Source: Actinacidiphila paucisporea (lineage in GTDB: Bacteria; Actinomycetota; Actinomycetes; Streptomycetales; Streptomycetaceae). From it: 64,000 bases of DNA. The stretch lies in assembly GCF_900142575.1 (NCBI RefSeq), contig NZ_FRBI01000001.1:559014-623013 (forward strand), written 5' to 3'. Positions 51,471-60,988 of the stretch are shown one piece after another (the stretch's first letter is position 1; each line of letters begins with the position of its first letter). Made by a program: the position numbers and the translations under genes. The notes under the pieces were generated by a model, which was given only the letters and a program-made list of their open reading frames with translations, searched no databases and was not told the DNA's origin.

Positions 51471-53498
51471 TCAGGGCGTCGAGGTGACCACATCGACGTC
51501 CGCGGCGTTCACGAAGGCGACGCGGTGGTTGTAGACGATCTCGTAGACCTTGGTCGTCCCGACGAAGTCGTGCTGGTCGTAGGGGGCCGAGCCGTCGTAG
51601 TAGATGGCGAAGTAGGAGTCGGTCGCGACCGCGGGGCCCGCGGCCACGTAGGACTGGCCGGCCGGGATGGAGTATTTGCTGCGGGCCAGTTGGCGGCGGG
51701 GGGCGGTGCCGCCCTCGAAGGCGACGAAGTCGGCGGGGTAGACGGAGGCTTCGGGGTAGGCCGTGGTGTAGACGGGGACGGACGCGGCGCCGGGCTTGGG
51801 GACGATGCGGGTGGCGCGGACGGGGACGGTCGCGGGGTGGGCGGGGGAGTCCTGGAGCCAGGCCTCGGTGCCGCCCCACCAGATGGCGGTCCAGCCGGGG
51901 ACGCGGTCGGCGACGACGTAGTCCTCGCCCGCCGGGGCCTTGTCGCCCCAGTCGTTCATGGCGCTGGTGCCGGCGGAGCCGTCGGGGTGCAGGTAGGGGT
52001 CGGCTACCAGGGGCGCGGAGGTGCTGGGCGCGGTGTGCAGCGGCACGAAGGACGCCGGGGCGTCCTGCGAGGTGACCGGGCAGTCGAAGCTGCGGTAGGG
52101 GCCGGGGAACTGCTTGTAGCCCTGGACGTCGTCGCAGTAGGTCGTGGACTGGAGGTTGCGCGCGTAGCCCGGCTTGATCGCCACCACCGGGCTGCCCGCC
52201 GGCGCGGTGGCCCGGATCGGCGCCCCGAGCAGGTCGAAGAAGTGCTCCCAGTCCCAGCCCGGCCCCGGGTCCCAGTGCTGGGTGGCGACGCCGCCCTCGG
52301 AGCTGCCGGGAATGTTGTCGTGGCCGAGGATGTGCGCGCGGTCCAGCGGGATGTCGTACTTCGCGGCCAGGTAGCGCACCAGGGAGGCCGTGGAGCGGTA
52401 GAGGTTCTCGCTGAACCAGGCGCCGCCGTGCGTCGCCCAGCCCTCCTGCTCGATGCCGATGGAGTGCTGGTAGAAGGAGCGGTTGGCGCTGTCCCAGGCG
52501 ATGTCCTTGGTCGGGATCATCTGGGTGACCTGGCCGTCCTGGGACCGTACGAGGTAGTGGGCGCCGGCCGCGTAGGTCGGGTCGCGGAAGAGGTCGAGGG
52601 TGCCGTCGTAGGTCTCGTCGGTGCTGTGCAGGGTGATGTAGCGGATGTCGAGATCGCCGTGGGGACGGTCGGCGAGGTCGTGGCTGCCGTAGTCGGCGAG
52701 GTTCGACGGGTCGAGCAGCGTGTAGGCGCCGGGGATGACGTCGCAGTGCAGTGACGCGGGGCATTCCGCGGGGGTGCTGCTCCTGGGCGGGGTGACCTCG
52801 GTCAGGCCGAGCTTGCGCACGTCGCCGCGGTCCGGGTGCAGGCCGTGGACCGGCGGCAGGATGACCAGCTGGCCGTCGGCGGTGGTGCGGGTGGCGCCGG
52901 CGGCCATGGTGGACCACACGCCGTCGGCGAAGGCCTGCGCGACCTTGTCCTCGGTGGCCTGGCTGTAGCGGGCCGCGGCGGCGTACCACCCGTCGGTGCC
53001 GCGCGGCAGCCTGCCGTGGCCGTAGCCCTTCGCGTACGAGGCGAGCAGGGCGGCGCCGCCGCGGATGTTCTGCGCCTCGCCGCCGGTGACGTCCGCCGTC
53101 GTCGTGCCGAGCAGGTGGGCCGCGGCTGCCGCGGTGTGCTCGGCGGGGGCGGTGAGCAGGTCGGCGTAGCGCGGCGACTGGGTGCTCAGCCCGTCCGCGT
53201 CCAGCGTCGCCGCGGTCAGGTCGGTGAGGTCCATCGGGCCGTAGCCCGCCTCGGCGTCGGGCAGTCCGGCGTGCGCCTCCCACCGGGTCTCGTAGTACGA
53301 CACCGCTTCGAGTACGGGCAGTGGTACGCCGAACTCCCGCGCCGCCGCGGTGAATTCCGCCTGCCGTGCGGTCTGCGGGTCGGCGGCCCGCGCCGAGCCG
53401 GTGGTGACGGCGGTCACCGACAGGCCGGCCAGCAGGGACAGGGCGGCGGCCAGCGTGAGGGTGCGCCGGCGGCGGGTGGGTCCGTTCGGGCGGTGCAT
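51471..53498 (-). CDS. secreted N-acetylmuramoyl-L-alanine amidase (Amidase_2)
   Basis: A 675-residue secreted protein. Its Sec signal peptide has TRRRR, a hydrophobic core and ARA about residue 38. An N-terminal helical domain (about 40-220, [17 protein letters not shown], resembling a lysozyme/SLT-like module) precedes the Amidase_2 domain (about 270-440, [46 protein letters not shown]). The zinc His residues are visible. The C-terminal ~230 residues are beta-rich with SH3-like repeats. It would cleave peptidoglycan stem peptides outside the cell. Confidence 0.87.
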   Translation of the reverse strand: MHRPNGPTRRRRTLTLAAALSLLAGLSVTAVTTGSARAADPQTARQAEFTAAAREFGVPLPVLEAVSYYETRWEAHAGLPDAEAGYGPMDLTDLTAATLDADGLSTQSPRYADLLTAPAEHTAAAAAHLLGTTTADVTGGEAQNIRGGAALLASYAKGYGHGRLPRGTDGWYAAAARYSQATEDKVAQAFADGVWSTMAAGATRTTADGQLVILPPVHGLHPDRGDVRKLGLTEVTPPRSSTPAECPASLHCDVIPGAYTLLDPSNLADYGSHDLADRPHGDLDIRYITLHSTDETYDGTLDLFRDPTYAAGAHYLVRSQDGQVTQMIPTKDIAWDSANRSFYQHSIGIEQEGWATHGGAWFSENLYRSTASLVRYLAAKYDIPLDRAHILGHDNIPGSSEGGVATQHWDPGPGWDWEHFFDLLGAPIRATAPAGSPVVAIKPGYARNLQSTTYCDDVQGYKQFPGPYRSFDCPVTSQDAPASFVPLHTAPSTSAPLVADPYLHPDGSAGTSAMNDWGDKAPAGEDYVVADRVPGWTAIWWGGTEAWLQDSPAHPATVPVRATRIVPKPGAASVPVYTTAYPEASVYPADFVAFEGGTAPRRQLARSKYSIPAGQSYVAAGPAVATDSYFAIYYDGSAPYDQHDFVGTTKVYEIVYNHRVAFVNAADVDVVTSTP

Positions 53499-53651
53499 TC
53501 AGGCTCCTCGCGTTGCGGGTGCATGGAGAGAAGTGCTGGGCGCAGCCTGCCGAGACGGACTGGAAGTAAGCAACTCCCGGTGCGTAAATCCTGAAAGTTT
53601 TTGCCATCCCCTGGTCCCGGCCCCGTCCGGTGCGCGATCCGGGGCTGGCCC

Positions 53652-53665
53652 TGACGCGTACGTCA
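53652..53665 (+). promoter_or_regulatory. candidate MerR operator
   Basis: TGACG-CGTA-CGTCA inverted repeat followed by AAGGTCTACCGT, ending 18 bases before the merR ATG. MerR family operators typically lie in an overlong -35/-10 spacer with this TGACG...CGTCA form. No ribosome site precedes the ATG at 53684. Confidence 0.6.
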
Positions 53666-53683
53666 AGGTCTACCGTCGTCGGT

Positions 53684-54208
53684 ATGCGCATCGGCGAACT
53701 CGCGGAACGCGCCGGCACCACGCCGCGAACGCTCCGCTACTACGAATCCCTCGGCCTGCTGCCGCCGGCCGACCGGGCGGGCAACGGCTACCGCAGCTAC
53801 GGCGAGGAGCACCTGCGGATGCTGGAGCAGATCCGCACCCTCCAGGAGTACGGATTCGGCCTGGAGGAGACCCGGCCCTTCGTGGAGTGCCTGCGGGCCG
53901 GGCACCCGGCGGGGGACACCTGTGCCGCCTCGCTCGCGGTCTACCGCAGCAAGCTCGCGGAGATCGACGCGTGGGTGGACCGGCTGACCACGGTACGGGC
54001 CGAGGTGGCCGCCCAACTGCTGCGTGCGGAGCGCGAGGCGGGCGCGGACGGGACGGCCACCGGGCCGGCCACCGGGCCGGCCGTGGGGACTGCCGTGCGA
54101 ACTGCCGCGCGGGCCGCAGCCGGGACCGCCGGCGCAGAACCGCTGTGCGAACTGACCGCCGTCCTGGCCGAGGCCGGGCGGCACGACGAGGGGAACCGAC
54201 CGACATGA
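53684..54208 (+). CDS. MerR family regulator paired with thioredoxin
   Basis: A 174-residue regulator. The MerR DNA-binding domain (1-70) reads [38 protein letters not shown] dimerisation helix with Cys75-ish ([20 protein letters not shown]) follows, then an Ala/Thr/Gly-rich linker with an (ATGP) repeat. The cysteines could make it thiol-responsive (inference). Its stop overlaps the thioredoxin start (ATGA), so both are expressed together, probably autoregulated through the TGACG dyad. Confidence 0.88.
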   Translation: MRIGELAERAGTTPRTLRYYESLGLLPPADRAGNGYRSYGEEHLRMLEQIRTLQEYGFGLEETRPFVECLRAGHPAGDTCAASLAVYRSKLAEIDAWVDRLTTVRAEVAAQLLRAEREAGADGTATGPATGPAVGTAVRTAARAAAGTAGAEPLCELTAVLAEAGRHDEGNRPT

Positions 54209-54540
54209 CCGCCACCACAGACGCCGTACCGACCGTCACCGACGCCACCTTCGCCGCGGAGGTGCTGGCCGGCGAGCTGCCCGTGCTGGTCGACTTCACC
54301 GCCTCCTGGTGCCCGCCCTGCCGCATGATCGCCCCGGTCCTGGAGGAGATCGCGGTGGAGGAGGCGCACCGGCTGCGCATCGTGCAGCTCGACGTGGACA
54401 CCAACCCCGCCACCCAGGCCGCCTACGGTGTGATGTCGATGCCGACGCTGCTGCTCTTCCGCAACGGCGAGCCGGTCAAGGTCATGGTGGGCGCCCGCCC
54501 CAAGCGCCGCCTGCTGCAGGAGCTGGCCGACGTGCTGTGA
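54205..54540 (+). CDS. thioredoxin with WCPPC active site
   Basis: A 111-residue thioredoxin-fold protein with the active site [19 protein letters not shown] and the cis-Pro loop [12 protein letters not shown]. The usual WCGPC is replaced by WCPPC, which in related proteins changes the redox potential. It is a cytosolic disulfide reductase by family. The ATGA overlap with merR indicates coupled, MerR-controlled expression; it is not in the SigR region of the window. Confidence 0.92.
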   Translation: MTATTDAVPTVTDATFAAEVLAGELPVLVDFTASWCPPCRMIAPVLEEIAVEEAHRLRIVQLDVDTNPATQAAYGVMSMPTLLLFRNGEPVKVMVGARPKRRLLQELADVL

Positions 54541-54554
54541 GCCCGGCAAAGGGC

Positions 54555-54602
54555 GAGCACCTCCGCTCGCCGGTACGGGGGGCCGGGCGAACGGAGGTGC
54601 TC
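54555..54602 (+). terminator. terminator after merR-trx, with second small hairpin
   Basis: 11-bp stem GAGCACCTCCG (54555-54565) with 54592-54602 around a GC-rich loop. A second hairpin GCCCGGCG-CCA-CGCCGGGC (54606-54624) follows directly. Both lie 15-85 bases after the thioredoxin stop. Confidence 0.65.
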
Positions 54603-54732
54603 TGAGCCCGGCGCCACGCCGGGCACTCCTATGAGGACCGGGACGCCGAAAGTGTGACGGCTTCTCGTGTGACGCTCGCCACATCGTGGCCGGACGGCCG
54701 GTGCCCGCCGGGGCGCCGGCCGTCCGCGCGGC

Positions 54733-55953
54733 TCAACGACGGGCGACACCCTCGGCGCGGGCGGCCGCCGCGACCGCGGCGGTCACGGCGGGGGCGACCC
54801 GCGTGTCGAAGGGCGACGGGATGACGCGGTCCGCGCTCAGCTCGTCGGCCACCACGTCGGCCAGCGCCGTGGCCGCCGCGAGCTTCATGCCCTCGGTGAT
54901 GGCCGAGGCCCGCACCTGGAGGGCGCCGGCGAAGATGCCGGGGAAGGCCAGCACGTTGTTGATCTGGTTGGGGAAGTCGCTGCGGCCGGTGGCGACCACC
55001 GCCGCGTAGCGGTGCGCGACCTCGGGATGGACCTCGGGGGTGGGGTTGGCCATCGCGAAGACGAAGGAGCCCCGGGCCATCGACGCGACCGCGGGCTCGG
55101 CGACCGTACCGCCGGACACGCCGATGAAGACATCGGCGCCGGCCATCGCCGCCTCCAGCGAGCCGGTCAGGCCGGCCCGGTTCGTATACGAGGCCAGCTC
55201 GCGCTTGACCGGGTTGAGGTCGTCGCGGCTCCCGTGGACCACGCCCTTGCGGTCGGTGACGGCGACGTCGCCGATGCCCGCCTCGACCAGGATCTTCGCG
55301 ATGGCGACACCGGCCGCGCCGGCCCCGGAGATGACCGCGCGCAGCGAGCCCAGCTCGCGGCCGGTCAGCTTCGCCGCGTTGCGCAGGGCGGCGAGTGTGA
55401 CGACGGCGGTGCCGTGCTGGTCGTCGTGGAAGACCGGGATGTCCAGCCGCTCCACCAGGCGCCGTTCGATCTCGAAGCAGCGCGGCGCGGAGATGTCCTC
55501 CAGGTTCACCCCGCCGAAGGACGGCGCGAGGCGGACCACGGTCTCCACGATCTCGTCCACGTCGGTGCAGGCCAGCGCGATCGGCACCGCGTCGACGCCG
55601 CCGAACTGCTTGAAGAGGATCGCCTTGCCCTCCATCACCGGCAGCGACGCCTCGGGGCCGATGTCGCCCAGGCCGAGCACCGCGGTGCCGTCGGTGACGA
55701 CGGCGACCACCTGCGACTTCCACGTGTAGTCGTGCACCAGCTCGGGCCGCTCCGCGATGGCGGTGCAGACCTCGGCCACCCCCGGCGTGTACGCCAGCGA
55801 CAGGTCGGCGGCGTCACGCACCGGAACCGTGGAGTTCATCTCCATCTTGCCACCTCGGTGCAGTGCGAACACCGGATCGAGGGGGATGTCGTCCGTGTCG
55901 CCGTCCGTGCCGGTGGTGCCGTCGATCTGCGGGTTGACGATCTCCGTTGCCAC
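54733..55953 (-). CDS. NAD(P)-dependent malic enzyme
   Basis: A 406-residue oxidative-decarboxylating malate dehydrogenase producing pyruvate. Conserved blocks are [16 protein letters not shown] (Tyr), [20 protein letters not shown] (catalytic Lys), [19 protein letters not shown], the Rossmann [18 protein letters not shown] and [13 protein letters not shown] take GTG 55953 (VATEIVNPQ) because AAGGGGT lies six bases upstream; ATG 55971 would place that site inside the gene. Cofactor preference is not clear from sequence. Confidence 0.92.
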   Translation of the reverse strand: MATEIVNPQIDGTTGTDGDTDDIPLDPVFALHRGGKMEMNSTVPVRDAADLSLAYTPGVAEVCTAIAERPELVHDYTWKSQVVAVVTDGTAVLGLGDIGPEASLPVMEGKAILFKQFGGVDAVPIALACTDVDEIVETVVRLAPSFGGVNLEDISAPRCFEIERRLVERLDIPVFHDDQHGTAVVTLAALRNAAKLTGRELGSLRAVISGAGAAGVAIAKILVEAGIGDVAVTDRKGVVHGSRDDLNPVKRELASYTNRAGLTGSLEAAMAGADVFIGVSGGTVAEPAVASMARGSFVFAMANPTPEVHPEVAHRYAAVVATGRSDFPNQINNVLAFPGIFAGALQVRASAITEGMKLAAATALADVVADELSADRVIPSPFDTRVAPAVTAAVAAAARAEGVARR

Positions 55954-56369
55954 TTTTGACCCCTTTGTCATGATGAGGGAGAGTACTCGCCCCAGGACGG
56001 GGAGAGCGGATGGGCTCGGCGTCCGCGTCGCCCGAGACGAGTGAGCGAGAAAGGCGGACAGGGACGCCTGGTGCGCCGCACGCGCACCGGCCCCTGATGA
56101 GGGGTGGGGAATCCGTTCTACCGGATGGGTGTTTCAGGGCGTTTGATCGACTCGACCCGCCCTGCCAGGCATGGCCCCGTCGTGGTCCAGCCGTGGTGTG
56201 CCGGCCTGATGGGAGCCCGGGGATCGCCCGTTATCCGATTTTGACACAACGGGCACCCCGGTCGGTGCTGTCCGGATGGCAAGATGCACAGATCACACAC
56301 GGTGGCGGCACTCGAAGGCGTGTGCCAGGCCACCAGCACGACACCTCACCTCTTCAGGAGGACACAGCG
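55954..56369. other. malic enzyme / amino-acid transporter divergent control region
   Basis: 416 bases with no gene. The clearest signal is TTGACA at 56241-56246, about 125 bases before the binding-protein gene, without a convincing -10 at the right distance. A CAGGAGGACACAGCG ribosome site precedes the ATG at 56370. No riboswitch-like conserved core was recognised. Confidence 0.4.
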
Positions 56370-57347
56370 ATGACCGCACGCACGACCAGGCGTACTGCCG
56401 CCCTTTCCCGGCTCGCCGCGGTCGCCGCCGTCGCGGTCGCCGGCACCCTGGTGCTCACCGGGTGCGGCGACCAGACCAAGAAGGACGACGCGCCGCCGCC
56501 GAGCAGCGGTGCCGCGGGCGCCGGCAGCGCGACGACCAGCGGCGCATCCGGCTCGCTGTTCTCCAAGCTGCCGCAGAAGTACCAGGACTCCAAGGTGATC
56601 CAGGTCGGCACCGACGCCTCGTACGCGCCGATGGAGCAGACCGACAACGGCAAGATCGTCGGCATCGACCCGGACCTGGGCGCCGCGCTCGGCGAGAAGC
56701 TGGGCGTGACGTTCAAGTTCACCAACGGCAAGTTCGACGGGCTGATCACCTCGCTGCAGACCGGCCGCTCCGACATTGTGATGTCCGCTATGAGCGACAC
56801 CAAGGCCCGCCAGGGCGGACTGGACGACAAGGGCAAGAAGATCGGCACCGGCGTCGACTTCGTGGACTACTACAACTCCGGTTCCTCCCTGCTGGTGGCC
56901 AAGGGCAACCCCAAGGGCGTCAAGACGCTCGCCGACCTGTGCGGGCAGACCGTCGCCGTACAGCGCGGCACGATCTACGAGGACGCCTTCAAGAAGCAGA
57001 AGACCTCCTGCGGCAGCAAGGGCCTGACGATCCAGGCGTTCGACACCGACGCCGAGGCCCAGACCCGGGTCAAGGCCGGCGGCGCGGTCGCCGACCTCAA
57101 CGACACCCCGGTGGCCGCCTACATCGCCCAGACCTCGAACAAGGGCGCGGACTTCGAGGTGGCCGGCGCCCCCTCGGACGCCGGACCGTTCGGTATCGCG
57201 GTGAGCAAGGACGACACGCAGCTGCGGGACGCGCTGAAGGCCGCCATGGACGCGATCGTCGCGGACGGCACCTACACCAAGATCCTGCAGAAGTGGAACG
57301 CCACCTCCGGCGCGCTCACCACCGTCGCGATCAACGGCGGCTCGTGA
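56370..57347 (+). CDS. polar amino-acid ABC transporter substrate-binding lipoprotein
   Basis: A 325-residue family 3 binding protein. The lipoprotein signal ends in LVLTGC (Cys about residue 32), followed by a Pro/Ser/Gly linker. The fold begins VIQVGTDASYAPMEQTDNG, with GIDPDLGAALGEKLGV, LQTGRSDIVMSAMSD and VAVQRGTIYEDA. It likely binds a polar or acidic amino acid. It is the first gene of a three-gene operon; the permease follows one base after the stop. Confidence 0.9.
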   Translation: MTARTTRRTAALSRLAAVAAVAVAGTLVLTGCGDQTKKDDAPPPSSGAAGAGSATTSGASGSLFSKLPQKYQDSKVIQVGTDASYAPMEQTDNGKIVGIDPDLGAALGEKLGVTFKFTNGKFDGLITSLQTGRSDIVMSAMSDTKARQGGLDDKGKKIGTGVDFVDYYNSGSSLLVAKGNPKGVKTLADLCGQTVAVQRGTIYEDAFKKQKTSCGSKGLTIQAFDTDAEAQTRVKAGGAVADLNDTPVAAYIAQTSNKGADFEVAGAPSDAGPFGIAVSKDDTQLRDALKAAMDAIVADGTYTKILQKWNATSGALTTVAINGGS

Positions 57348-57348
57348 C

Positions 57349-58308
57349 GTGAGCGGGACGTCCGCCGGTCGCGCCCCGAAGGGCGCGGCCGGCCCCTCCG
57401 CCGGCGACCCGGCCGTCGCCACCAGCCCCTACGAGGCGATCCGGGCCATTCCGGTACGCCACTACGGCCGGTGGGTCGCCGCCGTCGTCGTGGTGGCGCT
57501 GCTGGGCTGGCTGGCGTACGGCTTCTCGCAGGGCAAGATCCTCTGGAGCACGGTCGGCGGCAAGCTGTTCGACCACACCGTGCTCACCGGCGTGTGGCAC
57601 ACCGTGCTCATCTCGGTGTGCGCGATGGCCATGGGCCTGGTGCTCGGCGTGCTGTTCGCGGTCATGCGGCTGTCGAAGAACCCGGTGACCGGCGGTGTCT
57701 CCTGGCTGTACATCTGGTTCTTCCGCGGCACCCCGGTCTACGTCCAGCTGCTGATGTGGTTCAACCTCTCGCTGATCTTCCACACGATCAACCTGGGGCC
57801 GATCTACAAGAACGACACGGTCGCCGTGATGACCCCGTTCGTGGCCGCCCTGCTGGGCCTCGGCCTCAACGAGGGCGCCTACATGGCGGAGATCGTGCGC
57901 GCCGGCATCCAGTCGGTCGACGAGGGCCAGACCGAGGCGTCGCACGCGCTGGGCATGACCAGCGCCCGGACGATGCGCCGGATCGTGCTCCCGCAGGCGA
58001 TGCGGGTGATCATCCCGCCCACCGGCAACGAGTTCATCAACATGCTCAAGACCTCGTCCCTGGTGTCGGTCGTGCAGTATTCGGAACTGCTGCGCGCCAC
58101 CTCGGACATCGGCGTCAGCTCCAACGCGATCATGGAGATGTACTTCGTCGCCTCGATCTGGTACCTGGTGCTGACCAGCGTGTTCAGCGTCGGCCAGTTC
58201 TATCTGGAACGGCGGTACGCCCGCGGCTCGCTGCGGTCGCTGCCGCTGACCCCGTGGCAGAAGGTCAGGGCGAACCTGACCACCCTGCGCCGACCGAAGG
58301 TGGCCTGA
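57349..58308 (+). CDS. polar amino-acid ABC transporter permease
   Basis: A 319-residue permease of the His/Glu/Gln type. About 50 N-terminal residues precede five to six membrane helices. Signatures are [20 protein letters not shown] and the EAA loop [20 protein letters not shown]. The operon has a single permease gene, so it probably works as a homodimer. GTG 57349 is one base past the binding-protein stop. Confidence 0.92.
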   Translation: MSGTSAGRAPKGAAGPSAGDPAVATSPYEAIRAIPVRHYGRWVAAVVVVALLGWLAYGFSQGKILWSTVGGKLFDHTVLTGVWHTVLISVCAMAMGLVLGVLFAVMRLSKNPVTGGVSWLYIWFFRGTPVYVQLLMWFNLSLIFHTINLGPIYKNDTVAVMTPFVAALLGLGLNEGAYMAEIVRAGIQSVDEGQTEASHALGMTSARTMRRIVLPQAMRVIIPPTGNEFINMLKTSSLVSVVQYSELLRATSDIGVSSNAIMEMYFVASIWYLVLTSVFSVGQFYLERRYARGSLRSLPLTPWQKVRANLTTLRRPKVA

Positions 58309-58310
58309 TC

Positions 58311-59123
58311 ATGAGCACCCCCACCAGCACGGCCGAGCCCCAGCCCGGGGCCGGCGCCGGCGTCGAGCCGATGGTCAGGGCGGAGAACGTCCACAAGTCC
58401 TTCGGCGCCGCGCACATCCTCAAGGGCATCGACCTGGAGGTCGCACCCCGGGAGGTGTGCTGCCTGATCGGCCCCTCGGGCTCGGGCAAGTCCACCTTCC
58501 TGCGCTGCATCAACCACCTGGAGCAGATCAACGCCGGGCGGCTGTGGGTCGACGGCGACCTGGTCGGCTACCGGCAGCGCGGCGACCGGCTGTACGAGCT
58601 GCGCGACCGCGAGGTCGCCGCCAAGCGCCGGGACATCGGCATGGTCTTCCAGCGCTTCAACCTCTTCCCGCACATGACCGCGATCGAGAACGTCATGGAG
58701 GGCCCGGTCCAGGTCAAGCGGGAGACCAAGGCGGTCGCCCGGGAGCGGGCCGCCGCACTGCTGGAGCGGGTCGGCCTGGCGGACAAGGCCGCCAGCTACC
58801 CCTCCCAGCTGTCCGGCGGGCAGCAGCAGCGGGTGGCCATCGCCCGGGCGCTGGCCATGGAGCCCAAGCTGATGCTCTTCGACGAGCCGACCTCCGCGCT
58901 CGACCCCGAGCTGGTCGGCGACGTCCTGGACGTGATGCGCGGCCTCGCCGAGGACGGCATGACCATGATCGTGGTCACCCACGAGATGGGTTTCGCCCGC
59001 GAGGTCGGCGACGCGCTGGTCTTCATGGACGACGGCGTGGTGGTCGAGTCCGGCCGCCCGCGGGAGGTGCTCAGCAACCCGCGCCACGAGCGGACGCAGT
59101 CCTTCCTGTCGAAGGTGCTGTGA
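58311..59123 (+). CDS. polar amino-acid ABC transporter ATP-binding protein (GlnQ-like)
   Basis: A 270-residue ATPase. Walker A is GPSGSGKST, the Q-loop [13 protein letters not shown], the signature [15 protein letters not shown], Walker [14 protein letters not shown] and the H-loop VTHEMGFA. It is two bases downstream of the permease stop. The N-terminal ~20 residues are a low-complexity extension before the domain. It completes the binding protein-permease-ATPase uptake system. Confidence 0.95.
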   Translation: MSTPTSTAEPQPGAGAGVEPMVRAENVHKSFGAAHILKGIDLEVAPREVCCLIGPSGSGKSTFLRCINHLEQINAGRLWVDGDLVGYRQRGDRLYELRDREVAAKRRDIGMVFQRFNLFPHMTAIENVMEGPVQVKRETKAVARERAAALLERVGLADKAASYPSQLSGGQQQRVAIARALAMEPKLMLFDEPTSALDPELVGDVLDVMRGLAEDGMTMIVVTHEMGFAREVGDALVFMDDGVVVESGRPREVLSNPRHERTQSFLSKVL

Positions 59124-59269
59124 CCGTGGCCCGCCGGCCCCTCCCCGCAGCGCGGCGCGTGCCCGCCCGCGCCGCCGTGCCCGTGAAGGCCGCCGCGGTA
59201 ATAGCCTGGACTCAGATCCGGCTGTTACCGGGGCCGGGCCTCACCCCGTAAAGGACCAAGAGGACCACT

Positions 59270-59896
59270 GTGGATCTGGCCTACTACTCGGACTACGCCG
59301 TGCGCCTGGTCAACAGCGAGGAGCCGCTGCGCGGCACCGACTCGCTGACCTCGGTCGAGGCGATACGGGAGCTGATCGGCGCCTCGCACGCCGCGTCGCG
59401 CGCCGTCGACGCGGACGTGCCCCGGCTGCGCGCCGTACGCACCCGGTTGCGCGGGGTGTTCGAGGCGGCCGACGAAGGGGACGAGGTACGGGCGGTCGAC
59501 CTGCTGAACGCCCTGATGCTGGAGTTCCCGGTCAGCCCCCAGGTCTCCGGGCACGACCACCTCGACGCCACCGGGCGCCCCGACTGGCACATGCACCTGG
59601 CCGACCAGGCGGTCAACGCCACCGCGAGCTACTCGGCCACCGCCTGCATGGGCCTGGCCTTCCAGCTGACGACGCTGGGAGTGGACCGGCTCGGCATCTG
59701 CGAGGCCGCCCCCTGCCGCAACGCCTACGTCGACACCTCCACCAACAGGTCCCGCCGCTACTGCTCCGACCGCTGCGCCACCCGCGCCAACGTGGCCGCC
59801 TACCGGGCCCGCAAGCGCCTGGAGAGCGACCGGTCCGGCCGCAGCGGCCGCACGCAGGACGCCGCCCAGGACGCGACACCCGCCACCGACCGCTGA
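59270..59896 (+). CDS. ABATE/CGNR zinc-finger protein
   Basis: A 208-residue protein. The ABATE-type helical domain (about 1-140) is followed by the CGNR-type zinc finger CEAAPCRNAYVDTSTNRS...RYCSDRCATRANVAAYRARK, with four cysteines. Family members are putative stress-associated DNA-binding regulators. GTG 59270 has an AGGA-type site upstream. Its 3' end overlaps the convergent sodX gene by 97 bases, and a 30-bp tandem repeat starts just after its stop. Confidence 0.88.
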   Translation: MDLAYYSDYAVRLVNSEEPLRGTDSLTSVEAIRELIGASHAASRAVDADVPRLRAVRTRLRGVFEAADEGDEVRAVDLLNALMLEFPVSPQVSGHDHLDATGRPDWHMHLADQAVNATASYSATACMGLAFQLTTLGVDRLGICEAAPCRNAYVDTSTNRSRRYCSDRCATRANVAAYRARKRLESDRSGRSGRTQDAAQDATPATDR

Positions 59897-60255
59897 AGCT
59901 CGCGGGGCCGCCGGAACCGGCCCTGCAGCTCGCGGGGCGGCCGGAACCTGCCCCTGGCCCGCGCCAGCACCAGGTCGTCGGGCACCATGCCGAACTCCCT
60001 GCTGTCGTTCTCCACGAAGGTGTTGTCGCCCAGCACCCACCACCCGCCCTCGCGGCGCTCCACCGCCCGCTTCACGATCAGCAGATCCTGCTGCAACGGA
60101 TGTTTCAGGACCACGACGTCACCCTCGCGTACCAGCTCGGCGCCGCTGCTGATCTTCTGGATCAGCAGCCAGTCCCCGTGCAGCAGCGTGGGTGCCATCG
60201 ACGGACCAGTGACCTCGACCAGCTGCCACGACAGCCTGGCCCCCTGCTCCCGCAT
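59800..60255 (-). CDS. sodX: nickel superoxide dismutase maturation protease SodX
   Basis: A 151-residue S26-type (signal-peptidase-like) protease that trims the SodN propeptide. The catalytic Ser is in VTGPSMAPTLLHGDW and the general-base Lys in LLIVKRAVERREGG. The body ends near FRPPREL; the last ~45 residues are an Arg-rich tail that includes a duplicated RFRxPRELQ unit and runs antisense into the CGNR gene. It is divergent from sodN (139 bases), the standard arrangement. Confidence 0.9.
   Translation of the reverse strand: MREQGARLSWQLVEVTGPSMAPTLLHGDWLLIQKISSGAELVREGDVVVLKHPLQQDLLIVKRAVERREGGWWVLGDNTFVENDSREFGMVPDDLVLARARGRFRPPRELQGRFRRPRELQRSVAGVASWAASCVRPLRPDRSLSRRLRAR
59898..59957. 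repeat. 30-bp tandem duplication in the sodX 3' end
   Basis: GCTCGCGGGGCCGCCGGAAC recurs after 30 bases (59898 and 59928) with few changes. It begins directly after the CGNR stop and is translated in sodX as RFRPPRELQG/RFRRPRELQR. Confidence 0.8.
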
Positions 60256-60393
60256 GACCGCCTCCTGGTTCGTTCCTCCACCGGACCCAGGGTGACACCA
60301 GACTTTTGACCCAAGCCACCTGGGGCACCCGAGAAAACGACTCGTCCAGGGAGTAATGTCCCACCTGGAAGACGATCACGAGGAAGGACAGCC

Positions 60394-60789
60394 ATGTTCA
60401 CTCGCCTGTTCGCGCCCAAGGTGAAGGTAAGCGCGCACTGCGACCTGCCCTGCGGCGTGTACGACCCGGCTCAGGCCCGCATCGAGGCCGAGTCCGTCAA
60501 GGCCGTCCAGGAGAAGTACCAGGCCAACGAGGACGCGGACTTCCGCACGCGTGCCGTGCTCATCAAGGAGCAGCGCGCCGAGCTGGCCAAGCACCACGTC
60601 TCCGTGCTGTGGAGCGACTACTTCAAACCCCCGCACTTCGAGAAGTACCCCCAGCTCCACCAGCTGGTGAACGACACGCTCAAGGCCCTCAGCGCCGCCA
60701 AGGCCTCGAACGACCCGGCGACCGGCCAGAAGGCCCTCGACCTGATCGCGGAGATCGACAAGATCTTCTGGGAGACCAAGAAGGCCTGA
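60394..60789 (+). CDS. sodN: nickel-containing superoxide dismutase
   Basis: A 131-residue NiSOD precursor. The 14-residue propeptide (MFTRLFAPKVKVSA) is removed by SodX to expose the Ni hook HCDLPCGVYDPAQARIEAES, with His1, Cys2, Cys6 and the DLPCGVY turn. The rest is the four-helix bundle of the hexameric enzyme. ATG 60394 has AGGAAGGA upstream. SodX is divergent. In S. coelicolor nickel favours sodN expression and its 3' UTR silences the iron enzyme. Confidence 0.97.
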   Translation: MFTRLFAPKVKVSAHCDLPCGVYDPAQARIEAESVKAVQEKYQANEDADFRTRAVLIKEQRAELAKHHVSVLWSDYFKPPHFEKYPQLHQLVNDTLKALSAAKASNDPATGQKALDLIAEIDKIFWETKKA

Positions 60790-60858
60790 CCGGCTTTCAG
60801 TCGCTCCCCTGGTCGGCACCGCGCCCGGCACCAGCCCCTCGGGGAAGGTGCCGGGCGC
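60790..60858 (+). ncRNA. sodN 3' UTR with terminator, candidate s-SodF-like small RNA
   Basis: The UTR ends in a 12-bp hairpin GCGCCCGGCACC (60821-60832) with 60847-60858. The single-stranded stretch before it contains TCGCTCCCCT (60801-60810), complementary to a Shine-Dalgarno-like AGGGGAGCGA. In S. coelicolor the sodN 3' UTR is processed to a ~90-nt RNA that pairs with sodF mRNA; the same role here is inference. Confidence 0.45.
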
Positions 60859-60988
60859 GCTGCTTTCCCGGCGCCGCCGGCAGGGCGCTCGGCGGTCCGG
60901 CTGACGCGGCCTCATATCCCGTGTCGCCGACGGCCGTTAGCATGTGTCCCCTGATGCCCGCCATGTGACCACCGGGGGATGAGGACAC

